Shown: positions 25,780-42,130 of the stretch, one piece after another
How positions within the stretch are numbered: the first letter of the stretch is position 1
Layout: the number at the start of each line of letters is the position of its first letter
Source: Breviolum minutum Mf 1.05b.01
Lineage: Eukaryota > Sar > Dinophyceae > Suessiales > Symbiodiniaceae
DNA: 64,000 bases
Assembly (NCBI GenBank): GCA_000507305.1
Contig: DF239346.1
Span: forward strand, 120,443-184,442
Direction: 5' to 3'
Made by a program: the position numbers and the translations under genes
The notes under the pieces: model-generated
Told to the model about the DNA's origin: nothing
Database searches by the model: none
What the model saw: the letters and a program-made list of their open reading frames with translations, nothing else

Positions 25780-27019
25780 CTGATGCAAGCTCTGTGACAA
25801 CCCCGCATGGCTTCACTTCCAAACAAAAAACTGAAAATGCATTTGGACAACCCTACAATTCCATACAAGTTCCAGAGCTGTGCCTCAGCGACCATCTGAA
25901 CCTCAAGCCTTTCAACTTCACATCTTCCCCCATGGTGTGTGCCTTTGGGGCTTGTACACACCAAAGCCCTCCTTGCGAGCGATCACGATCCTGTTGGCAT
26001 CGATTTTCAGCGACAAATTCAAAAAGACTAAGGGATGACTCATGAATTGCATTGGATCCTTGCATATCCTATACTCGCTATGCTAACCTACTCCCTATAT
26101 TGAATGAACACCTGTAAACAAGTTGGATGATAACCAGCAGTAAGAAGCAAGCACTCTCAAGGACTTCTTGGCACAAACATTCGATGCATTGAAGAGGTCC
26201 TTCCACAATAAATGCTCATCCAAATGTACAAAATCGCCAGTTGGACGCTCCTGCCGGACACATCATTTTTAGCCATCGTATATTACGATCAGGCGAGCTG
26301 GACAGTTCCTGCCCTTGCTACTATTTACAATACAAAAGCGAAGGTAAATGAAGCTGAGGTAAAAGGATTTGGCTCATTCACCCATGTGTTGTGATGAATT
26401 TGCTTTGGATGCATCACAATTCTTGGGATATCTTTTGACATGCAACTCGTGGCCCCTGGCCCCACACTGAGACTTCGACCACACAATTTCCCATATCAAA
26501 AATACAGGAGGAAGCCTAGGGCTGCATCATGATTGAAAAGGAAAAATATCTGGCAGCACAACATCAACAGCCTGAGGATCTATCACGGAACTTGTGTCAT
26601 GGAAACATCTGAGCTGATTCCAATTTACTCCAAAAGGATCATAGCTCTATATATGCATATTTCAAGAAAAACAGAAGTGGAGGTTGTATCTCCCGGAATC
26701 CTAGTCATCTACAAAGAAGTCGCATCGTTGTACGCGCCTGCAGGCAGTTTGCCACTACAAGCGCCCCAAGGTCAATCGATGCTGAGCCCAGAATTAGGGC
26801 ACCAAAGGAGCAGAAAGTGAAGCAAAGTGATTAACAGCGGACCTTTTTCCTATTCAAGACCATCAGGCTTGAGAGACTCATCGACTTTATGTGGATGTAT
26901 GAAAAATTATGTTGGCCTGGTGTTCATTTCTCAAACGTGATAAAATAAGGAATGCTAAATGTTAACCGCAAAATTGGCAAGCCGGCAATGGTTGCTCATC
27001 TCTTGCCACAAGCTTGCTG

Positions 27020-27438
27020 CCGTGTTAATCCAACTCAAGGAGAATTGACACGGCGGACTCTTCAAACAGAATGTCATTAACCTACTCACACCATGTTTTG
27101 TATTTGAAGTTCGTGTCTCCCAGTGGCAAACTGTAAGTTGGCAGAGCTCCTTTTTTGTCTTTTGCTCACGCCTTAAAGGAGATGCAAGTGATTTACGCCG
27201 GTAATATTCAAAAACGATTTTGTCCTTGCCAAGATACTTAACACCACAATGATTTGATGGATGAAACATACTGCGTCATTTGACTCACAACTACATCTGC
27301 AAGAAGAATCACAACGACATACAAAACATCGTTTCACACGTTACAGCCTACCCTTGAGGCCATCGGTAAGCTATTGAAGCCATCAGCAAAACCAGGCCGA
27401 AGAAGCTGATGTTTTGCCTTGGATCTGCGGGGTGCCAT
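27020..27438 (-). CDS. Probable 5' exons of an unidentified gene downstream of GAPDH
   Basis: An ATG at 27436-27438 opens MAPRRSKAKHQLLRPGFADG, a basic N-terminus, about 770 bp after the GAPDH stop on the same strand. The next coding-like stretch, about 27070-27260, contains VKYLGKDKIVFEYYRR in one frame and LPTYSLPLGDTNFKYKTW in another, so the frame is not settled. This may be the start of the gene whose exons continue to 25.7 kb or below. Confidence 0.35.
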
Positions 27439-28207
27439 GGAAATGATCCAAGGTCCAAGCCTAGCCATGCCATGACTGGATGGTATTTTGAAGAGTGATG
27501 GTAGCTATGAATATCTATGAATCATGATGAATCTATCTTATTTTTGAATCTTCTTCCTGTGCAGCATGACCAAGTTTTGACTTTCTTATGGGTTCATACA
27601 GTATCATGATATGAAGCCTGGTCACTCTGGGTTTGGCAAAGAATTTCGGCATAGCTGCACAAAGGAATTTCAGTTTGAACTCCAGAGAAAAGAAACATCA
27701 TAGGGTATATATATAGGGTATCCATGTTATTAGGCATGAATCTCAGGCTGTGCCAAAACCGTATTCAACCTCTATATCTTACCGACGAGGCACCAGTTGA
27801 ATCTATCATCTCAACTGCAACTGGCAAATGCCCATGGAGTGTCAGCCTCTGCATACCTCAGGTGGATGAAACCGATGAAACATAGTGAGACCAGGCTCTT
27901 TCACACAAGGAACGAACATCATATGGTTTTGGTTTCTTTGAAGTTGAATGTGCGCAACAAGAAAGCAAAGGACCTCTTTGCAAGCTTCAAAGTAAGGTGT
28001 GTCGAATCACAAACTTTCAAGCTGCTTGCAATGCCTACGCTAAACCGCCGCTGGCACTCTTTTCGACTGTGGTCGACTGTGCTCCTGTGGTGCGCAAAAT
28101 GTTGTGATCAGGCGCGAAAACAGTCGTTTTCAAGTGATGATTCTCACCGGCCAGAGCATGCCATTGATCTTTTCCATGCTCCAACACAAGGCGTGAGTGG
28201 AAAATTC

Positions 28208-33723
<5,516 letters not shown>

Positions 33724-33759
33724 TCAATGAAAGGACAGCTGAAATTTGAGAACTGAATG

Positions 33760-33771
33760 CTTGAGCAAAAG
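33760..33771 (-). other. Possible decayed spliced-leader remnant upstream of GAPDH
   Basis: On the minus strand, CTTTTGCTCAAG lies about 52 bp before the GAPDH ATG. The 3' end of the dinoflagellate spliced leader is known to read TTTTGGCTCAAG, so this differs by one missing G. Relict leaders arise when mature mRNA is reinserted into the genome. The match is short and could be chance. Confidence 0.3.
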
Positions 33772-34096
33772 ATTTCATCATGTTCCAGTTTGTTGCAAGC
33801 ATATTATATGTATGAGTGCTGAAAGCAACACAACGATGAGTCTCTAAAGACAGTTATCTACTTCCAGGGCAAAGCTGCAAGGTCCTGAAAGCAAGAGGCT
33901 AAAGATGTGTGGAAACAAATTCGTTGCACAGTTTCTGATAGCACAGAATAGTTTGAAAGAAAGGTCATGTGACAAATCTCCACGAATTGTCACATCTGAT
34001 CTTGTATCATCTTAAAGAACTCATCATTTATCATTCTTGGAAAAAAACCACATAAGAAAACTCACATTGGGAACCTTCCTTGATTCCTTCATTGCG

Positions 34097-34296
34097 TCAC
34101 ATTTGGGAACCTGACTGTCGTGCTCGGCCAAGACGGTTGATCTCCTTGGTCTGAGGATTCACGTGGTTGTGAGGGAAGTTCTCCTGGCGAATTTCCCCGA
34201 CGGAAACTCCCGGTGATCATCTCATGCCGCCCGGATGGGGCCGGAGGCAACTCAACGGTCCTTGGGGCGACCCAACTCCTTGAAAAAGCCCTTCAC
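34097..34296 (-). CDS. Last two exons of a small unidentified gene upstream of GAPDH
   Basis: Exon 34261-34296 follows CAG-G and reads VKGFFKELGRPK, ending in phase 0 at a GA donor. Exon 34097-34183 follows CAG-G and reads ENFPHNHVNPQTKEINRLGR, then ARQSGSQM and TGA (34097-34099). Both are phase 0 and have exact codon counts (12 and 29). The stop lies about 390 bp before the GAPDH start on the same strand, a tight head-to-tail spacing. I do not recognise the protein; upstream exons were not identified. Confidence 0.48.
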
Positions 34297-34805
34297 CTGG
34301 AACAAAACTTCCATTGAACACCAGTTTGGTATGGTTTGAACATGTTAAAACACTGCAATTTTGTGGATGAGGCAAGATATTTACTTTGATGAAATTATAT
34401 TTGATTCAGTATATGTATTCTAATTTATTATATCTATGTACATTGACTATATCCTCCGCAGGTGCAGAGACTTTCCATCAGCAAATATCAGCATTCATCG
34501 TATGGAGCCTCGGAGAAAACACCTTCAGAGACGATCGCCGGGGTCTGGTAGAAATCAAGCCACGCGATTGCCCAACCTGACGATATGTGAAGGCATAGAG
34601 CTCAACTAATAATGGAGATCCGAAAGATCTTCAAAGATAACTTGCACAGAAAAACCTATTATGCCATCTAAATGTGACATTGATACCGCAAGAGTTCAGT
34701 GTTAGGGTTTATTCTCATGTAGGGAATTAATAAATCATAGTAGTACTTTTTGTTCATCGATTCGTATTCATTCTCAACTCAGAAATATCTCTCAGGATTT
34801 CAGTA

Positions 34806-34920
34806 ATACTGTTGATGGAAGAACTCCTGCACCACCTGGGATGTATAAAACCCTGCAAATCATGGGATAATCGGATAAACTAGCTATTAACTGCTGCAGA
34901 ATTTCTTCCATCAACAGTAT
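34806..34920. mobile_element. MITE-like inverted-repeat element, copy 1
   Basis: The 115 bp element is bounded by ATACTGTTGATGGAAGAA on the left and its reverse complement on the right; the terminal inverted repeat continues imperfectly to about 28 bp. The interior shares ACCTGGGATGTATAAAACC with copy 2 at 45266-45379. It is too short to code for anything, and no clear target-site duplication is seen. Confidence 0.75.
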
Positions 34921-35540
34921 GAGCCTCTCCCATCATGTTGGGCAAATCTGTGTATACATGCTGTGGAGTTGTTGGGGCACACCATCTGCAAAATCCAGCA
35001 TTAACAGCAGCCAAGTTCATATACCGTTGTGTAAGTGGTGAAGGATGGGGAATTCGCTCAATGCACCCCTGTAACTCTTGCAAGGACATTACTGATTCTT
35101 CTTGGTACCGAAGTCATGCCATTCAGATAACAATGGCACCCTGTTTTTCCACCACTTCTTGCTCGAAAATCCACCAACTTTGCCACACAAATTACAAATC
35201 CACATAGATTCATACGAAATCATGATATGACCATGAACACTTCAAGACTATCACGAACGCGAATTTTGAACATCCCTCAATCCTCAGATTCGCGGAACAT
35301 CCGAAACTCTAGCTGATTGCCCATGTCACACCGTGTACCATCTAAGCAGGTAACCGTGGGCAATCCGAACTGGCATAGAATTAGATCCCATGGCCTCAGC
35401 TGCAAAAATGTGGGTCAATGATGCCAGCTGATCTATTGCCTGACATTTCTGGACTGTCTAGAACTGAAGTCAGTCAAAAGAAATCTCAGATCCAAAAGTC
35501 AAGCAAAATCTTCCATTTCCAATTGTGTAGCATTTAGAAG

Positions 35541-35819
35541 CTATTTTGCATTGTAGAACAGCTTTGTGGAGATGGACATGACTGTCTGAGATAGGCACTT
35601 CACTTCCTCCTCGGACCAGTGTCCAGTGTGGCAAGGGCTGTGGTTTTTGGACTCACTCTGAGATGGCACGTTGCAGTTCAGCCGGCGGATTGGTACACTT
35701 GACACTTGTTGATCACAAAATGTCAGGAATATTGCCCGAAGATTGGATTTTTGGACTTTGGACTTTGCTATACTGGCTATACTTTGAGGTATACTTTGCC
35801 CAGATTCTTGAAGCATCAT
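35541..35819 (-). CDS. Coding-like stretch, possible Myb/SANT-like fragment
   Basis: The minus-strand frame contains NLRAIFLTFCDQQVSSVPIR and HTGHWSEEEVKCLSQTVMSI. The W-S-x-E-E element is reminiscent of the first helix of Myb/SANT repeats, but the other tryptophans are not visible. Exon limits are unknown. Weak call. Confidence 0.22.
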   Translation of the reverse strand: MMLQESGQSIPQSIASIAKSKVQKSNLRAIFLTFCDQQVSSVPIRRLNCNVPSQSESKNHSPCHTGHWSEEEVKCLSQTVMSISTKLFYNAK

Positions 35820-35829
35820 GAAGCATCAT

Positions 35830-37990
35830 TGCTCATTGCTCATGGCTTCAAGTCATATTTGGTTGGCTATGTCGCAAGGCTTCACTAATCTACTACCAGC
35901 GTCTCAGCTAATTCAATGCAGCTTGACTTCTTTGTTCGGCAGCGCCGCAGTCCACGGCTCTAGTCTCTAGTGATGTCTTGCAAGCGTCCTCGTTGAGGAA
36001 CGGAGCTCAGTATCTCCCCATTCAAATCGAAAACACCGAAAGAACATGTTGATTGTGATTCCTTAAAAACTTATATAAGAGAAACATCATAATAAGATCA
36101 TAAACACATATAAACACGGTAACAGTTGAAACAAAGTGCTTTTTGGGAGCTCCCCCTTCTGGCTCGGCTTTTGGCTTCACTGTACGAGCCGAACGATGTG
36201 CTCAAGGAGTAGTCATCAAAGACGCTCCTGAGGGAATGGTGTCTTTTTCTGCTGGACAGTCACCAAACAATCCAAGCAGAATTCAGTCATTTTTCCGACA
36301 ATCTTTGACACTTCGCAATGAATCAATTGTCATCTTGTGTCATTTGACTACCATATGCGACATATATAATCATATAATCATCAGATATACCAACTGAATT
36401 TCTTGAAAACTTCAAGGAAGCGGCGGTGCACAGCGTAAAAAGATCTGTACATTGGTGCATTGGTCTTTGCCGCCGAGACGACCTCAACCATCGGTAGGTG
36501 CACCTGTCTCTTGGAAATGACTATTTTCAGACGGAAGTTGGTTGAATGTTTTTGTCAATGATAGTGTCCAAATGCGACTAAGGAAAACAAGTTATTAACA
36601 AGTTCTTTGCCAAACAAACTCACAAAACACAGTGTCCACAAACGCATGCTGTGGCTATGTACAGTTGCAGTGGCCTGTGCTGGTGATGCTGGCGAAACAA
36701 TTGCAGCAACAGTAAGGGAATTTGTGAAAGTGACATCGATGGGCATTGATGGTGTCAACAAACAAATAAATATTTTGCCGCCAAAATCAAAATCTGGTTG
36801 CAAACTCCTTTGAATGATTGAATCCTTGTGATTGCTGCAGTTCTTATGATACATGATACATATGTTAGTTGTTTATTTGGATTGCAGTAGCAGTGGAATC
36901 CTTCACACAAACATATGCATCAGGGTTTGATTGCATATGTGTGCCACAGGAGACGCATTGCCTGCTACATTGATATTTACCCTTCGATTGTCACGTCATC
37001 ACATCGCCCTAAGGAGATGATTGACGATGGTATCTTAACATACCATGCCCACCAACAAACCAAGGCGGAAAAAAGTAATGAACAAACAAATCAGCATTGC
37101 TATTCACCTTTATCCACAGTATCCTCGCAAACTTCAAGACACTTCGGTGGCTGTCAACATTCTGCTCCTTTAGGGCTGGCAGAACGACTGGCCATAGAGG
37201 CAATCACTAATGTCATCGCGAGAGCCAGGTGGTGATGTGATTTCGTTCATGTAAGCAACACATAGCAACACCAATCCCAGTCATCTGAGCTCATGTGGAA
37301 AACGTGAACGCTTTACAACTCTCTTTTTTTCGGTCAAATGTGATTCATTCACGATACTTAAAGGAAGCATGTGGGAGGTGCAGTAGTAGTGGGAACGACA
37401 TGTCCCGAGGGTATTAATCGCTAGAAATACAACCGTTACTGCTTGTAGATCATGTGAGTATAACGATGCAAAACATATTATATGTAGAAATGAATATTAA
37501 ATAAATACTCTATGTTTCTGATGTTTGGAACTATTTCACAGCATCAAGCCTGGATGCTGTAGCCTCAAATGCTCCAACAAACGATTCCACGATGGGCTGT
37601 GGCTCACTCAATCTATCCAAAGATTTACAACACCCTTTCCTATACTTGGACCCAACTACAAGTCAGCGGCATTCATGGGTTTAGGCTGGACCCTCAAAGA
37701 AATGTTTTGCCCTGGAAAAGGAAATTTCCACAGGACCCTGAACAAAAAACTATTCTGCCCTCAAAATTTATTCCAAACTCAAAACGTTTCAGGGCTTTAT
37801 TCCGGGCCCTAGAAAAATTATCACCCAAGACGCAAAGATGCTTCCTGTGTGTGTGTGTGTGTGACATGCTTCTCCTCTTTCACTCCTGTCGGCTCAGCCC
37901 ACGCAAAGGCGCAGTCGATGTCTTGGCCGCAGTCCGTGCGGGTCACTGTCGCCTATCTTGTTGTTTGCAGCCCCGAGGCTAAAGCGGTCT
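35830..37990. other. Unassigned sequence
   Basis: Open frames near 36140-36330 and 36600-36815 are plausible on both strands, and none is convincing. The rest is AT-rich. I see no recognisable gene or RNA here. Confidence 0.35.
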
Positions 37991-38010
37991 ATTACAGTCT
38001 ACATGAACAG

Positions 38011-38032
38011 TTGTTGTTGTTGTTGCTGTTGG

Positions 38033-38081
<49 letters not shown>

Positions 38082-38082
38082 G
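38011..38082. repeat. (TTG)n microsatellite
   Basis: About 24 TTG units with two interruptions. On the minus strand it reads as polyglutamine within an open frame (37999-38397) that is otherwise Lys/Arg/Glu-rich; on the plus strand it reads as polyleucine or polycysteine. A coding role is not shown. Confidence 0.9.
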
Positions 38083-38429
38083 CAGCGATCTCTCGGGGGC
38101 TTTTGTGCGCAGGCAGCTACGCCTATTCAACATTTCTTCGTTTCTTCCTTTCTTCATCTCCTCGCTGCTTCGTTTCTTTGTTTCCTGATTTCCCCTGCGT
38201 CTACACAAAAACCCTTTTATTTTTTGTTTCATGCTTTTTTTTGAGCGCTGATTTTTTTTCATGCCCATGCCTCGCTGACCTGAGAACCTGATGACCTGAG
38301 AACCTGAAGACCTCAGGGTTTTAGCACCTGAAAACGAAGTAATATTACCATTTTTCAAGTGAAAATACCTTGTTTGTTCCAGTTTTTTAAATGTCATCCT
38401 ATTTCGAAGTATCTTGTCCAGCAGCCCAT

Positions 38430-38610
38430 CACTGTCCGATCATCAAACTTGCCCAACCGGTGGGGCAAGCCTGGGAGCATCAGCCGCGGCTATCTTGAGC
38501 GGCCCCGAAACGACCTTCTCGGGTCGGGTCCGCATTCCAAGCGCGGAATGGCTCAGCGTGCGCCTTTGCGTGCGGCGCCTTCGCGTGCGCCTTCCTTGGT
38601 GGGTGTGTTT
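38430..38610. other. GC-rich island with several small inverted repeats
   Basis: This 180 bp stretch is far more GC-rich than its surroundings. It contains short hairpins, such as TTGCCC-AACCGGT-GGGGCAAG, CGACC-TTCT-CGGGTCG and CATTCC-AAGCGC-GGAATG, and repeated GCGTGCG motifs. All three frames on one or both strands stay open over parts of it. It could be an unassigned exon or a structured RNA; I cannot decide. Confidence 0.3.
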
Positions 38611-39518
38611 AACAGCCCCAAGAGTCTCCAAACAGACATGCAATTTGTTTCGTTCTTTTCTTCTGGGGAAAGAAAGCTTCACATCCGCTTAGCGTTATTG
38701 AACATGAAGATACATTCATTAATCATTGTTTTTTCCATCAATCAATTGATGGATTTTACAACCCCATGGAGATGGAATAGAGGGTAAAAGCAGAACTAGC
38801 CGCCGGGGTTGATGGAAAAGCCTGAGCTTTTGGCATTGCGTCGGATCCGGAGATGAGGAATCTGCCAGCCTTCCTCGCATTCGCATTCTTTGGAATTGAA
38901 GCTTCTTGTGGAATAACTAACTGGAATAGCGGTGAAAAAAAAACATGGTATGACTTTCATGAATTTTATGCTTCAAGAAAGTAAGTAGACATTTCCCAAC
39001 GCAGCACCTCTCTGTGGTAATTGAAGTAAGATGGATGATTATGCCAAAGACTCCAAAAAACTTTGACCATTGATATATTCCAAAGGCGATCTGCTGCTCG
39101 GCATCTTAAAATATCTTACACTTTGCTCTTGGTGCTGGACAGACTTGCAGAATGCTCGAAACTCCGCATAAACTGAGAGGAGCCTTGGCGTCCGTCAGGA
39201 GGCACAAAGCACAGAGATGCGACGGCAGCGACTCTGGAGAGTGAGTTGACATCTTCAAATTGGTTGACCATCATCGACCATCTTGTTTTGCTACAAACTC
39301 CGAGTTCTTTTCAATTTGCCAAGGCACGGGATCATTGGATAGCTCGTTGGTTTTCATGCAAATTCAGGCCGACCAACATATTTTGGGTGCAACAGCAAGC
39401 CGCCAGAGAAACATAGTTCACCATTGCAAAGCATATCAAATCATATCAGTATATTTCCATATATTTCCAAAATCTTAACACCATGTTTATGTTCCTGTTG
39501 ATCTCAATTGTATCAGCC

Positions 39519-39599
39519 TCATAAACGTAAATCTGCCATGTCAATTGCCAGGTACACCGACAATTCTTCAATGAGGCGAACTGCTTCAACATGATCTGC
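39519..39599 (-). CDS. Terminal exon of an unidentified gene
   Basis: After a GAG-G acceptor the exon reads ADHVEAVRLIEELSVYLAID, then MADLRL and TGA (39519-39521). The 27 codons fit exactly. Coding-like stretches upstream on the same strand (40336-40560, 40740-40860, 41148-41455) may be earlier exons. The protein is not recognised. Confidence 0.42.
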   Translation of the reverse strand, partial: ADHVEAVRLIEELSVYLAIDMADLRL

Positions 39600-39968
39600 C
39601 TCTGAAGGCCTTGGTGACGAGACTGTCCAGAATAAACCGCTGAATTTATGTTTGGAAGACCAGGTTGTATGACATGGGTTAGGACTAGAAGTAGTTGGAA
39701 ACATACAATTTGATAAACAAAAATGAATCATTGAGAAATGATTGAGGTACATTGATGTAGATTGATGATATTGGATTGATAGTGACACGAATCCTGTTTT
39801 TGTTACTGGCTGCAAACCCGTAGCAACTTCTGTAGAACATGGCCAATAAATATAATAATAATAAATGGCCAATATATCTTACCTCATGAATGTAAGTTTG
39901 ATGTAAGTTTGCATGAATTTGGAGCGACTACGGCTACAATTTCATCAGGTCTTGAAGCACTCTTCTGA

Positions 39969-40040
39969 GGGAAACGAGATGGTTCAAACAACGGGAAACG
40001 AGATGGTTCAAACAACGGGAAACGAGATGGTTCAAACATG
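39969..40040. repeat. Three-copy 24-bp minisatellite
   Basis: The unit GGGAAACGAGATGGTTCAAA plus four bases occurs three times in tandem. The period is a multiple of three, and on the minus strand it reads as repeats of FEPSRFPL. Confidence 0.85.
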
Positions 40041-40264
40041 TTCAAACAGCAGATGCATTTTGTGGGAAAACATTCCTCCTCAATCGAATTATCAAATGTT
40101 ATCAATTTTTATCAATTATAATATGTGGGAAACTCTGTGGCAACCTTTGACTACTTTTTCCAAAGATGGGGAAAACATATGGGAAAACAATCTTTTACAC
40201 AGTGTTGCAAAAAGGGTGATTGGAGCAAAACATCTGCTTTGCGTTTCGATTCTGGCATTGAAAA

Positions 40265-40323
40265 CCCCCAACCTTTTGGGTGCGTTTGGATTTGGCCTTT
40301 TTAAGCACCCAAAAGGTTGGGGG
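40265..40323. repeat. Perfect 19-bp foldback with a 21-nt loop
   Basis: The arms CCCCCAACCTTTTGGGTGC (40265-40283) and GCACCCAAAAGGTTGGGGG (40305-40323) are exact reverse complements. One mismatch further out, three more A-T pairs extend the stem. The structure would fold stably in RNA from either strand. Confidence 0.88.
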
Positions 40324-41147
40324 CTTTAAATCCCCCTAAACCTTGAATTCAAGGTCAATCATGTTGAACCCTACAGGTAAACCACGGCAAAACCTGCCAG
40401 GTAAAATGGCACCTTGTAGCAACTTGAAACCCTTTGAGGTTAGAACGAGCTGACGCACAACATCAATGGATCCGTGGACTCCTGGCGTGTTCGTCGCTAT
40501 CGTTTCCATCGAATCCGTAGATTTCTGTTCACATCCATGGATGATCTTAGGAGCATCAATCCAAGACACCGCACACATACTGATCATACAACATAAACAT
40601 ACATTTAAATACATTGAACAAAGAACGAAGATAGCCTGTCAAAACAAATCATAATACAATAATTAGGTCTCTTCTTTTTCTCACATTCCTCACTCCGATC
40701 ATGCAACCCCAGAGCAAAGAACGTGAAACCTGTCTCAATGACCCCGGCTGTCGTAGCACAGCTGCTTGCACCTGGTGATAAGGGCCTTCCAGGAACCTAG
40801 AACCTCTACCACGAAGCCGCATCCGACATCCTTGCGGGGAATCAAAGATGCAACATGGTACGACCTAAATGAATGCATCCAACAGAGACATCGAAGTCCA
40901 TGTCTCATGTCCGTCCCTGCAGTACTCGGTTCAAACACACATGAATCTCAAGATGACTACCAGGGCCAACCCATGAGAGTTGCCTGTTTTCGCTGCGATC
41001 GACTTCATGTGTGACCTCAGAACTTCCAAAAACAGGCTTCAAAGGAAACCAATGTAGAACTTCCCATGTAGTTTCTAGATGTTGCTAGCATTTAGGGGTC
41101 TATGTTAGTTAGGAGGGTACCAGCAGTACCCCGATTTTTGCTTTGAC

Positions 41148-41455
41148 TCACAGTAGCGTAGACTTCCACAATGACGGCGGACTCTCGGACCCACTAATTA
41201 TTAATTCAAGCAAGTCACCCATGCGGGCCCAGCAAACGCCGGCCAACTCGGAAAACGGGGTCCTGGCTGCTTCATACAACAAAGAATAATTGTAAGCTGC
41301 CACACGTCCTACTGAAACTGTGACATTTTTGAATGGGATTGGAAAACCTTCTCTCCTCCTCGATGCCAATGATGAACTGGCACTGCTTCTTCTTGCTGTT
41401 CCTGAATCAACAACACTGACACCACTGCGCGTACAAAATGCTTGCAGTAACACAC
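41148..41455 (-). CDS. Exon of an unidentified gene
   Basis: After AAG-G the frame reads VLLQAFCTRSGVSVVDSG, a Ser/Arg-rich stretch, then FPIPFKNVTVSVGRVAAYNY and LAGVCWARMGDLLELI. It is open down to a TAG near 41148. Composition is convincingly coding-like. It probably belongs to the gene whose last exon is at 39519-39599. No family recognised. Confidence 0.4.
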
Positions 41456-42130
41456 CTTGGCCAATCAAACTGTTCACAAGTATATCATATCAGTTTATCA
41501 AACAAAGAATACGGCTTTTGGTATGCCGTTGTCCCAGCATCGATGTACAATCAGGACCATTCTTCAAGAAATGAACTGTGCATGTTTGCATAGCTGAAAG
41601 CTTCACGCTCATGGTTCACTGAGAATGACACTCCCACGCCTGCGCAAAGCATCACAGCGAACAAACACATTGAGTAAATTTTCATATTTTTTCAGAACGC
41701 AAGCTTGGAACAGTGGAATGTGGGGTTGCCTTTCTTGTATCTTACTAATAGACATGTAAGACTACAACGTATGAATCTCGAAACAAGAAATGCTAGCCCA
41801 AGTATGCCAAAGTAAAGAATTCCTAGAATACTGAACAGTTTATCATAGTATTGTATGGCATTGTATTGTCCGCATTGCAAATGTACCATAGTTTGAGATT
41901 TAAAGGGTGAAACCGTTCACCTCATCCATTCCTGTTGCTTCACCCCGCCTGGTCCAGGACAGTTCCACTCTCCTGTGGAACCTCCACTTGCTTGGCCTGC
42001 ATCAACATGCCATGCACTATAATCGAGTCATAGAGCCTCTCTTATTTCATAGTGATATTATTGATATTTCGGCTGATTCTGTCGTTGACTTTTTGTTTGT
42101 TCTTCGTGCAAAACTAGTTCATGCAGTCCG

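Noticed and set aside
27070..27260. Similarity of YLGKDKIVFEY to a DNA topoisomerase I motif
   Set aside because: The resemblance is a few residues, the catalytic Tyr region and other topoisomerase motifs are absent nearby, and a competing frame is equally plausible.
36607..36813. Plus-strand frame with an appealing VAVACAGDAGETIAATV segment
   Set aside because: The reverse strand is equally open, no splice context or motif supports it, and it would be the only plus-strand gene.
37849..38244. Plus-strand frame with polyleucine, resembling a membrane helix
   Set aside because: The Leu run is the (TTG)n microsatellite, and neighbouring sequence shows no coding evidence on this strand.
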